In this document: positions 26,294-35,365 of the stretch, one piece after another
Position numbering within the stretch: the first letter of the stretch is position 1
How the letters are laid out: every line of letters starts with the position of its first letter
Assembly: GCA_001464995.1 (NCBI GenBank)
Contig: LNEQ01000205.1
Coordinates: forward strand, 1 to 47,857
Direction of reading: 5' to 3'
Length of the DNA: 47,857 nucleotides
From: Actinobacteria bacterium Ga0077541
Lineage (GTDB): Bacteria > Actinomycetota > Thermoleophilia > Miltoncostaeales > Miltoncostaeaceae
Position numbers and translations under genes: made by a program
Notes under the pieces: model-generated
Database searches by the model: none
The model's input: only the letters and a program-made list of their open reading frames with translations
What the model was told of the DNA's origin: nothing

Positions 26294-27100
26294 CTACTTC
26301 GGCCCGACCCCGTTGCCGTCTCCGCCGCCCATCGCCTTGGTGAGGCTGCCCAGCGCCTCCAGCATCTCCACCGGGAAGGGCAGGATCAACGTCGTGGTGC
26401 GCTCGTTGGTGCCGATCTCGTTCATGGTCTGCAGGTAGCGCAGCTGGAGGGCGCCGGGGGCGGCGCTGATGACCGCGGCGGCCTGGCCGAGCTTCTCGGA
26501 GGCCTGGTACTCACCGTCGGCGGCGATGACCTTGGCGCGCCGCTCGCGCTCGGCCTCGGCCTGCCGTGCGATCGCCCGCTGCATCGACTGGGGCAGCTCC
26601 ACGTCCTTGACCTCGACGACGGAGACCTTGACCCCCCAGGGGTGGGTCTGCTCGTCGATGATCGCCTGCAGGCGCTCGTTGATCTGGTCGCGCTCGGAAA
26701 GGAGCTGGTCGAGGTCGACCTGGCCGAGGACGCTGCGCAGCGTCGTCTGGGAGATCTGGGAGGTCGCCACCAGGTAGTTCTCGACCTGGACGATCGCCTT
26801 CGACGGATCGACGACCCGGAAGTAGGCGACGGCGTTGACCTTCACGGTCACGTTGTCCTTGGTGATCACCTCCTGCGGGGGCACGTTCAGCGTGATCGTC
26901 CGCAGGTCGACCTTCACGGCCTTGTCGATGAAGGGGATGAGGATGAAGAGGCCGGGGCCCTTGATCCCGATCAGGCGGCCGAGCCGGAACACCACCCCGC
27001 GCTCGTACTCCCGCGCCACCTTGACGGCGGAGAACAGGAACAGCAGCACGATGATGAGAACAACGATTACCGCGTAGGCAGCGGCCATGGGCGGCGTCAC
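26294..27100 (-). CDS. Slipin/stomatin-family SPFH membrane protein
   Basis: This 268-residue protein has an N-terminal membrane helix ([20 protein letters not shown]) followed by the SPFH/PHB domain: [29 protein letters not shown] and [15 protein letters not shown] Glu/Arg/Ala-rich coiled region ([14 protein letters not shown]) ends the domain. Such slipins pair with NfeD proteases to organise membrane microdomains. GTG 27100 overlaps the nfeD stop by 4 nt, so the two are translationally coupled. Confidence 0.95.
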   Translation of the reverse strand: MTPPMAAAYAVIVVLIIVLLFLFSAVKVAREYERGVVFRLGRLIGIKGPGLFILIPFIDKAVKVDLRTITLNVPPQEVITKDNVTVKVNAVAYFRVVDPSKAIVQVENYLVATSQISQTTLRSVLGQVDLDQLLSERDQINERLQAIIDEQTHPWGVKVSVVEVKDVELPQSMQRAIARQAEAERERRAKVIAADGEYQASEKLGQAAAVISAAPGALQLRYLQTMNEIGTNERTTTLILPFPVEMLEALGSLTKAMGGGDGNGVGPK

Positions 27101-28386
27101 CCCTCTCTGGGTTCGACAGTCAGTGTGAGGTCGTCCGGATGGACTCTAACGACGCGTATCGCCGTCCCCGGGGGGAGTGTTACCCCGTCGGCGGACTTCG
27201 CGCTCCAGATCTCGCCGTTCACCGACACCTGCCCTCCCAGGGCGGAGACGCCCTCGCGGGTGGTGCCGATCTCGCCGATCATCTCGGCGCCCCCCGTGGT
27301 GACCGGCCGGCGCCGGGCGCGGAGCACCAGGCGCGCGGACGCGACGAAGGCCGCCGCGGCGAGCACCGCGATGACGACCGCGATCCAGGGGGAGGTCGTG
27401 AGCCCCGGGTCGCTCGAGTCGAAGAGGAAGGCGCCGCCGAGGGCGAGCGCGACCACGCCGCCCACCGTGAACACCCCGAGGCCGCCCACCTGGGTCTCCC
27501 CGATGAAGAGCCCGATCCCCAGCAGGATCAGGATGATGCCGATCCAGGTGAACGGCATCACCGCGAGGCCCGCGAGGGCCAGCAGCAGGCTGATCGCCCC
27601 GATCACGCCCGGCACGATCGCGCCCGGGTTGAACACCTCGAAGGCGATGCCCGCGATGCCGAGGATCAGCAGAAGGAAGACCAGGTTCGGGTCGGTCACC
27701 ACCTCCAGCACGCGCAGGTACCAGGGCAGGTCGTCCACCTGGATCGGGACGCCCGCCGTGGAGACCTCGCCGCCGTCGAGGGTGCGCCCGTCGAGCCAGG
27801 CGACGAAGTCCTCGATGGTCGGCTGCACCGTGTCGATGACGTCCTGCGCGAGGGCCTCGTTGGCGGTCAGGTTCAGCGACTCGGTGACCATCGCGCGGTA
27901 GGGGGCCGGGTCGTGGCCGTTCTTCTCGGCGAGCGCCGCGATCGAGGCCGCGAAGTCGTTGGTCACCTTCGCGTCGAGGTCCTCGCCCCCGCTGCTGATC
28001 GGCGTCGCCGAGCCGATGTTGGTGCCGGGGGCCATGCCGAGGGCGTCGGCGGCGGCGGAGATGAAGGCGCCCGCCGATCCGGCCCGCGAGCCGGGCGGAC
28101 CGACCCAGACGGTCACCGGCACCGAGGCCTCCTCCATGGCCGCCACGATCTCCCGCGCCGACGACACCAGCCCGCCGGGGGTGTCCACGCGTATGACCAC
28201 GACGGGCGCGCCCTCGTCCTCGGCCTGCTGGATGCGGTTCTCGATGAAGAGGGCCGTCGCGGGGCCGACGCTGCCGTCGAGCTCGATCACGCGGACCGGG
28301 GCGGGCGCGCCGTCCTGACCGCCCGCCGCCGCCGCGGCGAGCAGGGCGAGGGCGATGGCCACCAAGAGGAGTCGTAAGGGGCGCAT
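27097..28386 (-). CDS. NfeD-family membrane serine protease (long form)
   Basis: This 429-residue protein has a signal peptide ([17 protein letters not shown]), then a ClpP-like protease domain with [18 protein letters not shown], the nucleophile region [10 protein letters not shown] and the Lys region [10 protein letters not shown]. Four or five membrane helices follow (about residues 235-345), and a C-terminal OB-fold (NfeD domain, [15 protein letters not shown]). It is the 1510-N type stomatin-cleaving protease. ATG 28386 is chosen because it opens a good signal peptide. The frame stays open far upstream but is antisense to fabZ and fabH there. Confidence 0.93.
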   Translation of the reverse strand: MRPLRLLLVAIALALLAAAAAGGQDGAPAPVRVIELDGSVGPATALFIENRIQQAEDEGAPVVVIRVDTPGGLVSSAREIVAAMEEASVPVTVWVGPPGSRAGSAGAFISAAADALGMAPGTNIGSATPISSGGEDLDAKVTNDFAASIAALAEKNGHDPAPYRAMVTESLNLTANEALAQDVIDTVQPTIEDFVAWLDGRTLDGGEVSTAGVPIQVDDLPWYLRVLEVVTDPNLVFLLLILGIAGIAFEVFNPGAIVPGVIGAISLLLALAGLAVMPFTWIGIILILLGIGLFIGETQVGGLGVFTVGGVVALALGGAFLFDSSDPGLTTSPWIAVVIAVLAAAAFVASARLVLRARRRPVTTGGAEMIGEIGTTREGVSALGGQVSVNGEIWSAKSADGVTLPPGTAIRVVRVHPDDLTLTVEPREG

Positions 28387-28443
28387 CGGGGTCCTTCCGA
28401 CGATACCAGCGCCCGGGCGGTCCGCCCCCGGTGGGGGATGGGT

Positions 28444-28449
28444 TACGAT
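28444..28449 (+). promoter_or_regulatory. Putative -10 element of the fab operon
   Basis: TACGAT, with 10 nt to GTG 28460. There is no Shine-Dalgarno, so the operon's first transcript may be leaderless or nearly so. Confidence 0.45.
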
Positions 28450-28459
28450 CCGGACGGCC

Positions 28460-28912
28460 GTGCCCGAACGCCCCCACCGCCTCCCGGCTCCGACGGATCT
28501 CCTTCCGCACCGCGCGCCCTTCCTGTTCGTCGACGAGATCCTCGAGCTCGTCCCCGGGGAGCGGGCGCGGGCGCGGTGGCGCGTCGACCCCGAGGCCGCG
28601 TTCTTCGCCGGCCACTTCCCGGGCAACCCGATCCTCCCCGGCGTGATCATCATCGAGGCGCTCGCCCAGACCGGTGCCCTCGCGGCCCTGGCCGAGCCCG
28701 AGACCGCCGGCAAGCTGGCCCTCTTCGCCGGCATCGGCCGGGCGCGCTTCCGTCGTGTGGTCCGGCCGGGCGAGGAGCTCGAGCTGGAGACCGTGCTGAC
28801 GCGCCGCCGCGGGCCGCTCGGCAGCGGGGAGGGGATCGCGCGCGTGGGCGGCACGGTCGCCTGCGAGACCGAGCTGAAGTTCGCCCTGGTCGATCCCGCG
28901 GAGGCCGGATGA
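28460..28912 (+). CDS. fabZ: 3-hydroxyacyl-ACP dehydratase, FabZ type
   Basis: This 150-residue hot-dog-fold protein has [17 protein letters not shown] at the N-terminus and the catalytic motif [20 protein letters not shown], with the expected His and Glu. It dehydrates 3-hydroxyacyl-ACP in fatty-acid elongation. GTG 28460 is the likely start of the operon; its stop overlaps fabH (ATGA). Actinobacteria often use FAS I or HadABC, so a FabZ here points to a bacterial type II system. Confidence 0.9.
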   Translation: MPERPHRLPAPTDLLPHRAPFLFVDEILELVPGERARARWRVDPEAAFFAGHFPGNPILPGVIIIEALAQTGALAALAEPETAGKLALFAGIGRARFRRVVRPGEELELETVLTRRRGPLGSGEGIARVGGTVACETELKFALVDPAEAG

Positions 28913-29940
28913 TCTCGGTCCGCAACGGCCGCCCCGGGCGTGCCCGGCTGGCCGCTCTCGGCGCCTACGTCCCAGAGCGGGTCGTGACGAACGCCGAGAT
29001 GCAGGAGCGGGTCGACACCTCCGACGCGTGGATCGTCGCCCGCACGGGGATCCGCGAGCGGCGCTTCGCGGCCCCCGACCAGGCCTCCAGCGACCTCGGC
29101 GTGATCGCCGCCGAGCGCGCGATGGCCGCCGCCGGGATCTCCGCCGAGTCGATCGACATGGTGATCGTGGCCACCGCGACGCCGGACCACCTGTTCCCCT
29201 CGACCGCGGTGCTGCTGGCCCACCGCATCGGAGCGCGCAACGCCGGGGCGTACGACCTGCTGGCCGCCTGCTCGGGCTTCGTGTACGGCCTGGCCCAGGC
29301 CTCGGCCCTCGTGGAATCGGGCATCGCCCGGACCGTCCTGGTCGTGGGGGCCGAGGCGCTGTCGCGGCTCACCGACCAGACCGACCGGGCCACCTGCGTG
29401 ATCTTCGCCGACGCCGCGGGCGCCGCGGTCGTCACCTCCGCCGACCCGCGTGAGGTGACCGGCTTCCTCGGCTTCGAGCTGGGCGCCGACGGCGCGGGCG
29501 CCGACGATCTCCTCATCCCGGCCGGCGGCAGCCGGATGCCGGTGGCGATGGCCGAGCGCCCCTCGGACGGCTACATCCGGATGAACGGCACGGAGGTCTT
29601 CCGCTTCGCCACGCGCATCATGGTCGAGTCGACCGAGCGCCTCCTCGCCGCCGCCGGCCTCGGCATCGACGACATCGACCTCGTGGTGGCGCATCAGGCC
29701 AACAGCCGGATCCTGGACCACGCCGCCGAGCGGCTCGGCCTGGCGTCGGAACGCGTTTACAGCAACATCGAGCGCTACGGCAACACGTCGTCGGCCTCGA
29801 TCCCCCTGGCCCTTACCGAGGCGCGCGACGAGGGCCGCCTGACCCCGGGCGACCTCCTCCTGCTGGTGGGCTTCGGCGGGGGCCTCACCTGGGGCTCGAC
29901 GATCGTCCGATACGAACCCGTGAGCGGAGAGCCGTCATGA
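28909..29940 (+). CDS. fabH: 3-oxoacyl-ACP synthase III
   Basis: This 343-residue KASIII has [13 protein letters not shown] at the substrate end and the catalytic Cys in [12 protein letters not shown]. The His is in [10 protein letters not shown] and the Asn in [12 protein letters not shown], completing the Cys-His-Asn triad. It condenses acetyl-CoA or branched starters with malonyl-ACP. Its start overlaps fabZ and its stop overlaps fabD, each by 4 nt. Confidence 0.96.
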   Translation: MISVRNGRPGRARLAALGAYVPERVVTNAEMQERVDTSDAWIVARTGIRERRFAAPDQASSDLGVIAAERAMAAAGISAESIDMVIVATATPDHLFPSTAVLLAHRIGARNAGAYDLLAACSGFVYGLAQASALVESGIARTVLVVGAEALSRLTDQTDRATCVIFADAAGAAVVTSADPREVTGFLGFELGADGAGADDLLIPAGGSRMPVAMAERPSDGYIRMNGTEVFRFATRIMVESTERLLAAAGLGIDDIDLVVAHQANSRILDHAAERLGLASERVYSNIERYGNTSSASIPLALTEARDEGRLTPGDLLLLVGFGGGLTWGSTIVRYEPVSGEPS

Positions 29941-30846
29941 TCGTCGCCATGTTCCCGGGCCAGGGCGCCCAGGTGGTCGGGATGGGCGAGGCCCTCTCGG
30001 CGCACCTTCGAGGAGGCCGACGAGGTCCTCGGCTACGCGCTCTCGGAGATCTGCTTCGGCGGTCCCGTGGAGCGGCTCACGGCCACCGACGTCTGCCAGC
30101 CGGCCCTGGTCGCGACCTCGGTCGCGGCCTTCCGCGTGGCGCGCGAGGCGGGCCTGGAGCCCGGCCTCGTGATCGGTCACTCGCTGGGCGAGTACTCGGC
30201 CCTGGTCGCCGCGGGCGCCCTCGGCTACGCCGACGCGCTGCGGATGGTCGCCGAGCGGGGCGCCGCGATGCGCGCGGCCGCCGCGGCGGCTCCGGGCTCG
30301 ATGGCCGCGCTGCTCGGCCCGGACGACGACGAGGCCCGGGCGCTGGCGGAGGAGGCCGGCGACGTCTGGCCGGCCAACTACAACTGCCCCGGCCAGGTCG
30401 TGCTGTCGGGCACGCTCGACGGCATCGACCGCCTGGTCGGCCTGGCCACCGAGCGCGGCGTGCGTGTCGCCCGCCTCGCGGTGGACGGGCCGTTCCACTC
30501 GCCGCTGATCGCCTCCGCCGCCGAGCGCCTGCGCCCGGCGCTCGAGGCGTGGGACCCGGCTCCGGCCGATCCGCCCTTCCTGTCCACCACCACGTGCGCG
30601 GTCGAGCCCCCGGAGCGGATGCGCGCCGTGCTGCTCGACCAGCTCACCTCGCCGGTCCGCTTCGGCGACGGCGTCGAGGCGGCGGTCGCCCTCGGCGCCG
30701 ACCGCTTCGTCGAGCTCGGCCCCGGGCGCGTGCTGTCGGGCCTCGTGCGCCGTGTACGCCGCGAGCTCCCGGTGTCGCAGGTGGGCCTGCCCGAGGATCT
30801 CGTGGCGCTCGAGGAGATGCTCTCCGTGACCCAGGGCGCCGACTGA
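29937..30846 (+). pseudogene. fabD: Malonyl-CoA:ACP transacylase FabD, frameshifted near the N-terminus
   Basis: The N-terminus reads [20 protein letters not shown] and then loses frame near 29998-30004. The continuation TFEEADEVLGYALSE lies in another frame and runs unbroken through the catalytic GHSLGEYSALVAAG, CPGQVVLSG and VDGPFHSPL to the stop at 30844-30846. Family spacing suggests that about 20-26 nt are missing (the helix between the oxyanion strand and FEEAD). The enzyme is normally essential and all neighbours are intact. Together with two similar lesions in this window, this makes a sequence or assembly error the likelier cause. The stop overlaps fabG by 1 nt. Confidence 0.9.
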
Positions 30847-31580
30847 TGCCGGTCGCACTCGTCACCGGTGCGAGCAAGGGCATCGGCGCGGCGTGCGCGC
30901 GGGCGCTGGCCGCCGACGGGTTCGACGTGGCCGTCGGATACGCGTCGGACGCCGAGGGCGCCGCCGCCACGGCCGCCGCCGTGGAGGCCCTGGGCCGCCG
31001 GGCCTCGGTCCACGCCGCCGACGTGGCCGACGAGGAGCAGGCCGGGGCGATGGTCGCCGCGGCCGAGGAGGCGCTCGGCCCGCTCGACGCGGTGGTGCTC
31101 AACGCCGGGATCACGCGCGACGGCCTCGCCGTCCGCATGAGCGCCGACGATTGGACCGCCGTGATCGACACCAACCTCTCCGGCGCCTTCTACACCGCCC
31201 GCCCGGCCCTGCGCGGCATGCTGCGCCGCCGCGCCGGCTCGATCGTGGCGGTCTCGTCGGTGGTCGGCATCACCGGCAACGCGGGCCAGGTGAACTACGC
31301 CGCCGCCAAGGCCGGGATGATCGGGATGGTCCGTGCACTGGCCCGCGAGGCCGGCCCGCGCGGCGTGCGGGTCAACGCCGTCGCGCCCGGGTACATCACG
31401 ACCGACATGACCGCGGGCCTCTCCGACGAGCAGCGCACCGGTCTGCTGGCGCAGACCCCGCTCGGACGCCTCGGCGAGCCGGACGACGTGGCCGCCGCGG
31501 TCGCCTTCCTCTGCTCCGGGGACGCGGCGTTCGTGACCGGCGCGGTGCTGTCGGTCGACGGCGGGCTGGCGATGTCGTGA
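30846..31580 (+). CDS. fabG: 3-oxoacyl-ACP reductase
   Basis: This 244-residue short-chain dehydrogenase has the cofactor motif TGASKGIG, the NAG motif LNAGITRD, the catalytic Ser in VSSVVGITGN, YxxxK in VNYAAAKAG, and the C-terminal VDGGLAMS. It reduces 3-oxoacyl-ACP with NADPH. It sits tightly between fabD and fabF (1- and 4-nt overlaps). Confidence 0.94.
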   Translation: MPVALVTGASKGIGAACARALAADGFDVAVGYASDAEGAAATAAAVEALGRRASVHAADVADEEQAGAMVAAAEEALGPLDAVVLNAGITRDGLAVRMSADDWTAVIDTNLSGAFYTARPALRGMLRRRAGSIVAVSSVVGITGNAGQVNYAAAKAGMIGMVRALAREAGPRGVRVNAVAPGYITTDMTAGLSDEQRTGLLAQTPLGRLGEPDDVAAAVAFLCSGDAAFVTGAVLSVDGGLAMS

Positions 31581-32851
31581 GCGCCTTCTCGACCACCACC
31601 GAACGCCGCCGCGTCGTCGTCACCGGGATCGGCCTGGTCACCTCCCTGGGCATCGGCCGCGAGGACAACTGGGCCGCGGCGGTGGCCGGGCGCAGCGGGG
31701 CCTCGGCGATCACCGGATTCGACCCGCTCGACACCTCGACGACGATCGCCTGCCAGATCCGCGGCTTCGACCCGACCGAGTTCATGGAGCGCCGCGCCGC
31801 GCGGCGCATGGACCGCTTCGCGCAGCTGGGCGTCGCCGCCGGCCGCATGGCGCTCGACGACGCCGCCCTCGCGGTGACCGACGCCAACCGCTCCCGCATC
31901 GGAGTTCTCGTGGGAAGCGGCATCGGCGGCCTCGCCACCTTCGTCGAGCAGACGCTCCTCATCGACGAGCGCGGGCCCGACCGCGCCTCCCCCCTGTTCA
32001 TCCCGATGGTGATCGGCAACATGGCCGCCGCGCAGGTCTCGATGGAGCTGGGCCTGAAGGGGCCCCTCTCGTGCATCGCGACCGCGTGCGCGTCGGGCAA
32101 CCACGCCCTCGGCGACGCCACCGACGTCATCCGCCGCGGCCAGGCCGACGTGATGCTGGCCGGCGGCACCGAGGCCACCATCACGCGCACGGGCATCGCC
32201 GCCTTCAACGCCATGCGCGCCCTCTCCACCCGCAACGACGACCCGGAAGGAGCCAGCCGCCCGTTCGACGCGGCGCGCGACGGCTTCGTCATGGGCGAGG
32301 CCGGGGCGATACTCGTGCTCGAGAGCCTGGAGCACGCCATCTCACGCGGCGCCGAGCCGATCTGCGAGGTGCTCGGCTACGGCCTCACCGGCGACGCCCA
32401 CCACCTCACCGAGCCCGACCCGACGGGTGAGGCCCCGGCCGCCGCGATCGCCATGGCGCTGGCCGACGCGGGCGTGGCCCCCGACGAGATCGACTACGTC
32501 AACGCGCACGCCACCTCCACCCCGGTCGGCGACAAGAGCGAGATCCGCACGCTGCGGCGCGCCCTCGGCGACGAGGTGGCCGCGCGCACCATGGTGTCCT
32601 CCACCAAGTCGATGCACGGCCACTGCCTCGGTGCCGCCGGAGGCGTGGAGGGCGCGCTGACCGCGCTGGCCATCCGCGAGGGGGTGGTGCCGCCCACCAT
32701 CAACCTGCACGAGGTCGACCCGGACTGCGTCGGGGTGGACCACGTCGCCAACACCGCGCGCACCGCCGACGTCCGCATCGCGGTCTCCACCGCGTTCGGC
32801 TTCGGCGGCCACAACGCGATCCTCGTGCTCGGCCGATCGGAGGAGCGGTAG
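31577..32851 (+). CDS. fabF: 3-oxoacyl-ACP synthase II
   Basis: This 424-residue KASII has the catalytic Cys in ATACASGNHALGD and the two His in NAHATSTPVGD and SMHGHCLGAAGG. FGFGGHNAILVL ends the fold. It elongates acyl-ACP with malonyl-ACP. GTG 31577 overlaps the fabG stop. No acpP lies between fabG and fabF, where many bacteria carry it. Confidence 0.96.
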   Translation: MSAFSTTTERRRVVVTGIGLVTSLGIGREDNWAAAVAGRSGASAITGFDPLDTSTTIACQIRGFDPTEFMERRAARRMDRFAQLGVAAGRMALDDAALAVTDANRSRIGVLVGSGIGGLATFVEQTLLIDERGPDRASPLFIPMVIGNMAAAQVSMELGLKGPLSCIATACASGNHALGDATDVIRRGQADVMLAGGTEATITRTGIAAFNAMRALSTRNDDPEGASRPFDAARDGFVMGEAGAILVLESLEHAISRGAEPICEVLGYGLTGDAHHLTEPDPTGEAPAAAIAMALADAGVAPDEIDYVNAHATSTPVGDKSEIRTLRRALGDEVAARTMVSSTKSMHGHCLGAAGGVEGALTALAIREGVVPPTINLHEVDPDCVGVDHVANTARTADVRIAVSTAFGFGGHNAILVLGRSEER

Positions 32852-32967
32852 CCCCCGCGCTGGAGGACCGCCTCGGCGGCTGGCGCGCCACGGCGAACCG
32901 GGCGCTGACGCGGATCTACGGTCCCCGCAAGGGCCTGGAGGGCTTCTCGTGGGTCGAGGGCGAGCGC

Positions 32968-33414
32968 GTGGCCATCGGTAGCCTGCCGGTCGGCGACGCC
33001 GTCGGGCGCCTGCCGTCGCTCGGCATCACCCACGTGGTGAACTGCCGGGCCGAGCTGCAGACGCGCCTCTCCAACGACCTCTGGGCCGAGCGGCAGGTGT
33101 TCGGTGCCGACCGCGTCGCCCACGCGCCCATGTGGGACCGCGGCCGGCCGCAGCCGCCGCGCCTGTGGGCGCCCGCGGCCCGCTTCGCCGCGAAGGCCCT
33201 CGACGACGATCCCCACGCGGGCGTCCTGGTGCACTGCCAGCAGGGCAGGCGGCGCTCGGCGATGGTCGCCTACGCGGTGCTGCGGCTCCGCGGGCACGAG
33301 CCCGCCGACGCCGCGCGGCTCGTGCTCGACAGCCGCGCCCCGGCCACGCTCGTGCCCGCCTACCGGGCGAGCGTCGAGGATTGGCTCGACCACATCGACG
33401 ACCCCCTGCCATAA
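32968..33414 (+). CDS. Dual-specificity-type protein phosphatase
   Basis: This 148-residue protein (from GTG 32968) has the cysteine phosphatase loop HCQQGRRRSAM (CX5R). LGITHVVNCRAELQTRL matches the N-terminal part of DSP-fold enzymes. Sequence upstream in the same frame (IYGPRKGLEGFSWVEGE) looks coding and would improve the N-terminus, but has no ATG, GTG or TTG back into fabF; a CTG at 32860 is possible. It lies between fabF and accD, so it may act on the fatty-acid pathway or merely share its operon. The stop TAA lies inside the accD -10 element. Confidence 0.75.
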   Translation: MAIGSLPVGDAVGRLPSLGITHVVNCRAELQTRLSNDLWAERQVFGADRVAHAPMWDRGRPQPPRLWAPAARFAAKALDDDPHAGVLVHCQQGRRRSAMVAYAVLRLRGHEPADAARLVLDSRAPATLVPAYRASVEDWLDHIDDPLP

Positions 33415-33415
33415 T
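33410..33415 (+). promoter_or_regulatory. Putative -10 element of accD
   Basis: CATAAT preceded by TGC resembles an extended -10. It overlaps the stop codon of the phosphatase gene and lies 10 nt before GTG 33426, so accDA may have its own near-leaderless promoter. Confidence 0.45.
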
Positions 33416-33425
33416 CGCCGCCCAC

Positions 33426-34418
33426 GTGTCCAAACGCCCCATCACGGTCTCGGTCGACCGCCTCCTCCGCAAGCGCGACACCCCGGCGCCGCGAAAGCTG
33501 CCGGCCGACGAGCGCTCGTGCCCCAAGTGCCAGACGCACTGGACCTCCGACGAGATGCGCCGGAACATGCGGGTCTGCGCCGCCTGCGGCCACCATTTCC
33601 CCGCCGGGGCGCGCGAGCGTCTCGACCAGTTGTCGGGCGGCGCGCCGTGGGTGGAACTGTGGCCGGAGCTGCGCGCAAGCGACCCGCTGCAGTTCGTCGA
33701 CCTCGAGCCCTACCCCGACCGGGTCGAGAAGGCCGAGGCCGCCGGCAGCAACGAGGCCCTCGTCGTCGCGGAGATCCCGATCGGCGGCCACGACTGCGTG
33801 GCCGCGATCATGGACTTCTCCTTCCTGGGCGGCAGCATGGGCTCGGTGGTGGGCGAGAAGCTGGCGCGCGCCTGCGACCGCTGCGTCGAGCGCAACCTGC
33901 CGCTGGTCGTGATCACGGCCTCCGGCGGCGCCCGCATGCAGGAGGGCGTCATCGCCCTGATGCAGATGGCCAAGACCGTGGTCGCCTTCGACCTGATGCA
34001 CGACGCCGAGCTGCCCGTGATCGTCGTGCTGGTGCACCCGACCACGGGGGGCGTCTGGGCGTCGTTCGCCTCGCTCGGCGACGTCACCTACGCCGAGCCC
34101 GGCGCCCTGATCGCCTTCTCCGGGCCCCGCGTCATCGAGCAGACCACGCGCGAGAAGCTGCCGCCCGAGTTCGGCCGCGCCGAGACCCAGCTGTCCAACG
34201 GGCAGGTGGACGACGTCGTCGACCGCCGCGAGCTGCCGGCGCGCATCGGCAAGGTGCTGGGCATCCTGGAGCGCCCGAGCGGCATGGCCCCGGCTCCCGC
34301 CGTGACGATGGCGCGCGCCGGCGCCGAGCGCGCCGCCAACGCCGCGCGCACGCTGCCCGACCTCTCGCGGCGCGTCGTCTCGAAGGTGCTGCGCTCCGAC
34401 GACAAGGGCGGCCGATGA
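33426..34418 (+). CDS. accD: Acetyl-CoA carboxylase carboxyltransferase subunit beta
   Basis: This 330-residue protein has the zinc ribbon of AccD (CPKCQ, then CAACGHHF) followed by the crotonase-like core: MDFSFLGGSMGSVVGEKL, ITASGGARMQEG and HPTTGGVWASFASLGD. It transfers CO2 from carboxybiotin to acetyl-CoA together with AccA. The separate AccD/AccA type is less common in Actinobacteria than fused acyl-CoA carboxylases. The stop overlaps accA (ATGA). Confidence 0.96.
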   Translation: MSKRPITVSVDRLLRKRDTPAPRKLPADERSCPKCQTHWTSDEMRRNMRVCAACGHHFPAGARERLDQLSGGAPWVELWPELRASDPLQFVDLEPYPDRVEKAEAAGSNEALVVAEIPIGGHDCVAAIMDFSFLGGSMGSVVGEKLARACDRCVERNLPLVVITASGGARMQEGVIALMQMAKTVVAFDLMHDAELPVIVVLVHPTTGGVWASFASLGDVTYAEPGALIAFSGPRVIEQTTREKLPPEFGRAETQLSNGQVDDVVDRRELPARIGKVLGILERPSGMAPAPAVTMARAGAERAANAARTLPDLSRRVVSKVLRSDDKGGR

Positions 34419-35365
34419 GCGTCGCCGCACGCCGGGGCGGGCAGTTCGTCCGCCGCCTCGCGCATCGCCTGGGCGGAAGCCCCGAGACCGGCTCGGCGAT
34501 CTGGGAGACCATCCAGCTCGCCCGCCACCAGGACCGGCCGTACCCGCTCGACTACATCGAGCGCCTCTTCCCCGACTTCGAGGAGCTCCACGGCGACCGG
34601 CTGTACGGGGACGACCCCGCGATCGTGGCCGGCATCGGGCGTGGGGCGGACGGTCCGATGGTCGTGATCGGCCATCAGAAGGGCCGCGACACCACCGAGC
34701 GCACCTACCGCAACTTCGGCATGCCCGGGCCCGAGGGCTACCGCAAGGCGATGCGCGTCATGGCGCTCGCCGAGAAGATGGACCTCCCGGTGATCACGCT
34801 GATCGACACGCCGGGTGCCTTCCCCGGATCGGGCGCCGAGGAGCGCGGGCAGGGTGGCGCCATCGCGCGCAGCATGCAGACGATGCTGCGCCTGCGGGTC
34901 CCGTCGATCGCCGTCGTGATCGGCGAGGGCTCATCCGGGGGCGCTCTGGCCCTCGGCGTCACCGACCGGGTGATGATGCTCGAGAACTCGACCTACTCGG
35001 TGATCTCGCCCGAGGGGGGCGCCGCCATCCTGTGGCGCGACGCCGCCAAGGCCAAGGAGGCGGCGACGGCCTTCCAGCCCACCGCGGCCAACTGCTACCG
35101 ATGGGGCATCGCCGACGTCGTGGTGCCCGAGCCCGCCGGCGGCGCGCACCGCGACCACGACGAGGCCGCCCGCCTCCTCGGCGGCTACGTCTCCCGGGCC
35201 ATGCGCGAGCTGCAGGCGCTCTCGCCCGCCGACCGGCGGCGCCAGCGGCGCGACCGCTACCGGCGCATCGGCGCCTATCGCGAGGTGGCCGTGGCCGACC
35301 CGACGGCCATGGCGTCCGGCGTGGACCCGGCGTCCGCCTCGAACGGCGGCGGCTCCGCCGCATAG
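34415..35365 (+). CDS. accA: Acetyl-CoA carboxylase carboxyltransferase subunit alpha
   Basis: This 316-residue protein carries AccA motifs: FEELHGDRLYGDDPAIV, GHQKGRDTTERTYRNFG, ITLIDTPGAFPGSGAEERG, IGEGSSGGALALGV and SVISPEGGAAILWRD. It partners AccD. Its last 91 nt are antisense to the 3' end of the PilT-like gene. The corresponding C-terminal residues are low in complexity, so the overlap costs neither domain. Confidence 0.95.
   Translation: MSVAARRGGQFVRRLAHRLGGSPETGSAIWETIQLARHQDRPYPLDYIERLFPDFEELHGDRLYGDDPAIVAGIGRGADGPMVVIGHQKGRDTTERTYRNFGMPGPEGYRKAMRVMALAEKMDLPVITLIDTPGAFPGSGAEERGQGGAIARSMQTMLRLRVPSIAVVIGEGSSGGALALGVTDRVMMLENSTYSVISPEGGAAILWRDAAKAKEAATAFQPTAANCYRWGIADVVVPEPAGGAHRDHDEAARLLGGYVSRAMRELQALSPADRRRQRRDRYRRIGAYREVAVADPTAMASGVDPASASNGGGSAA

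Noticed and set aside
27097-29721. An 874-codon version of nfeD extending across fabZ and fabH
   Set aside because: The upstream half is antisense to fabZ and fabH. A signal peptide begins at ATG 28386, which gives the family length.
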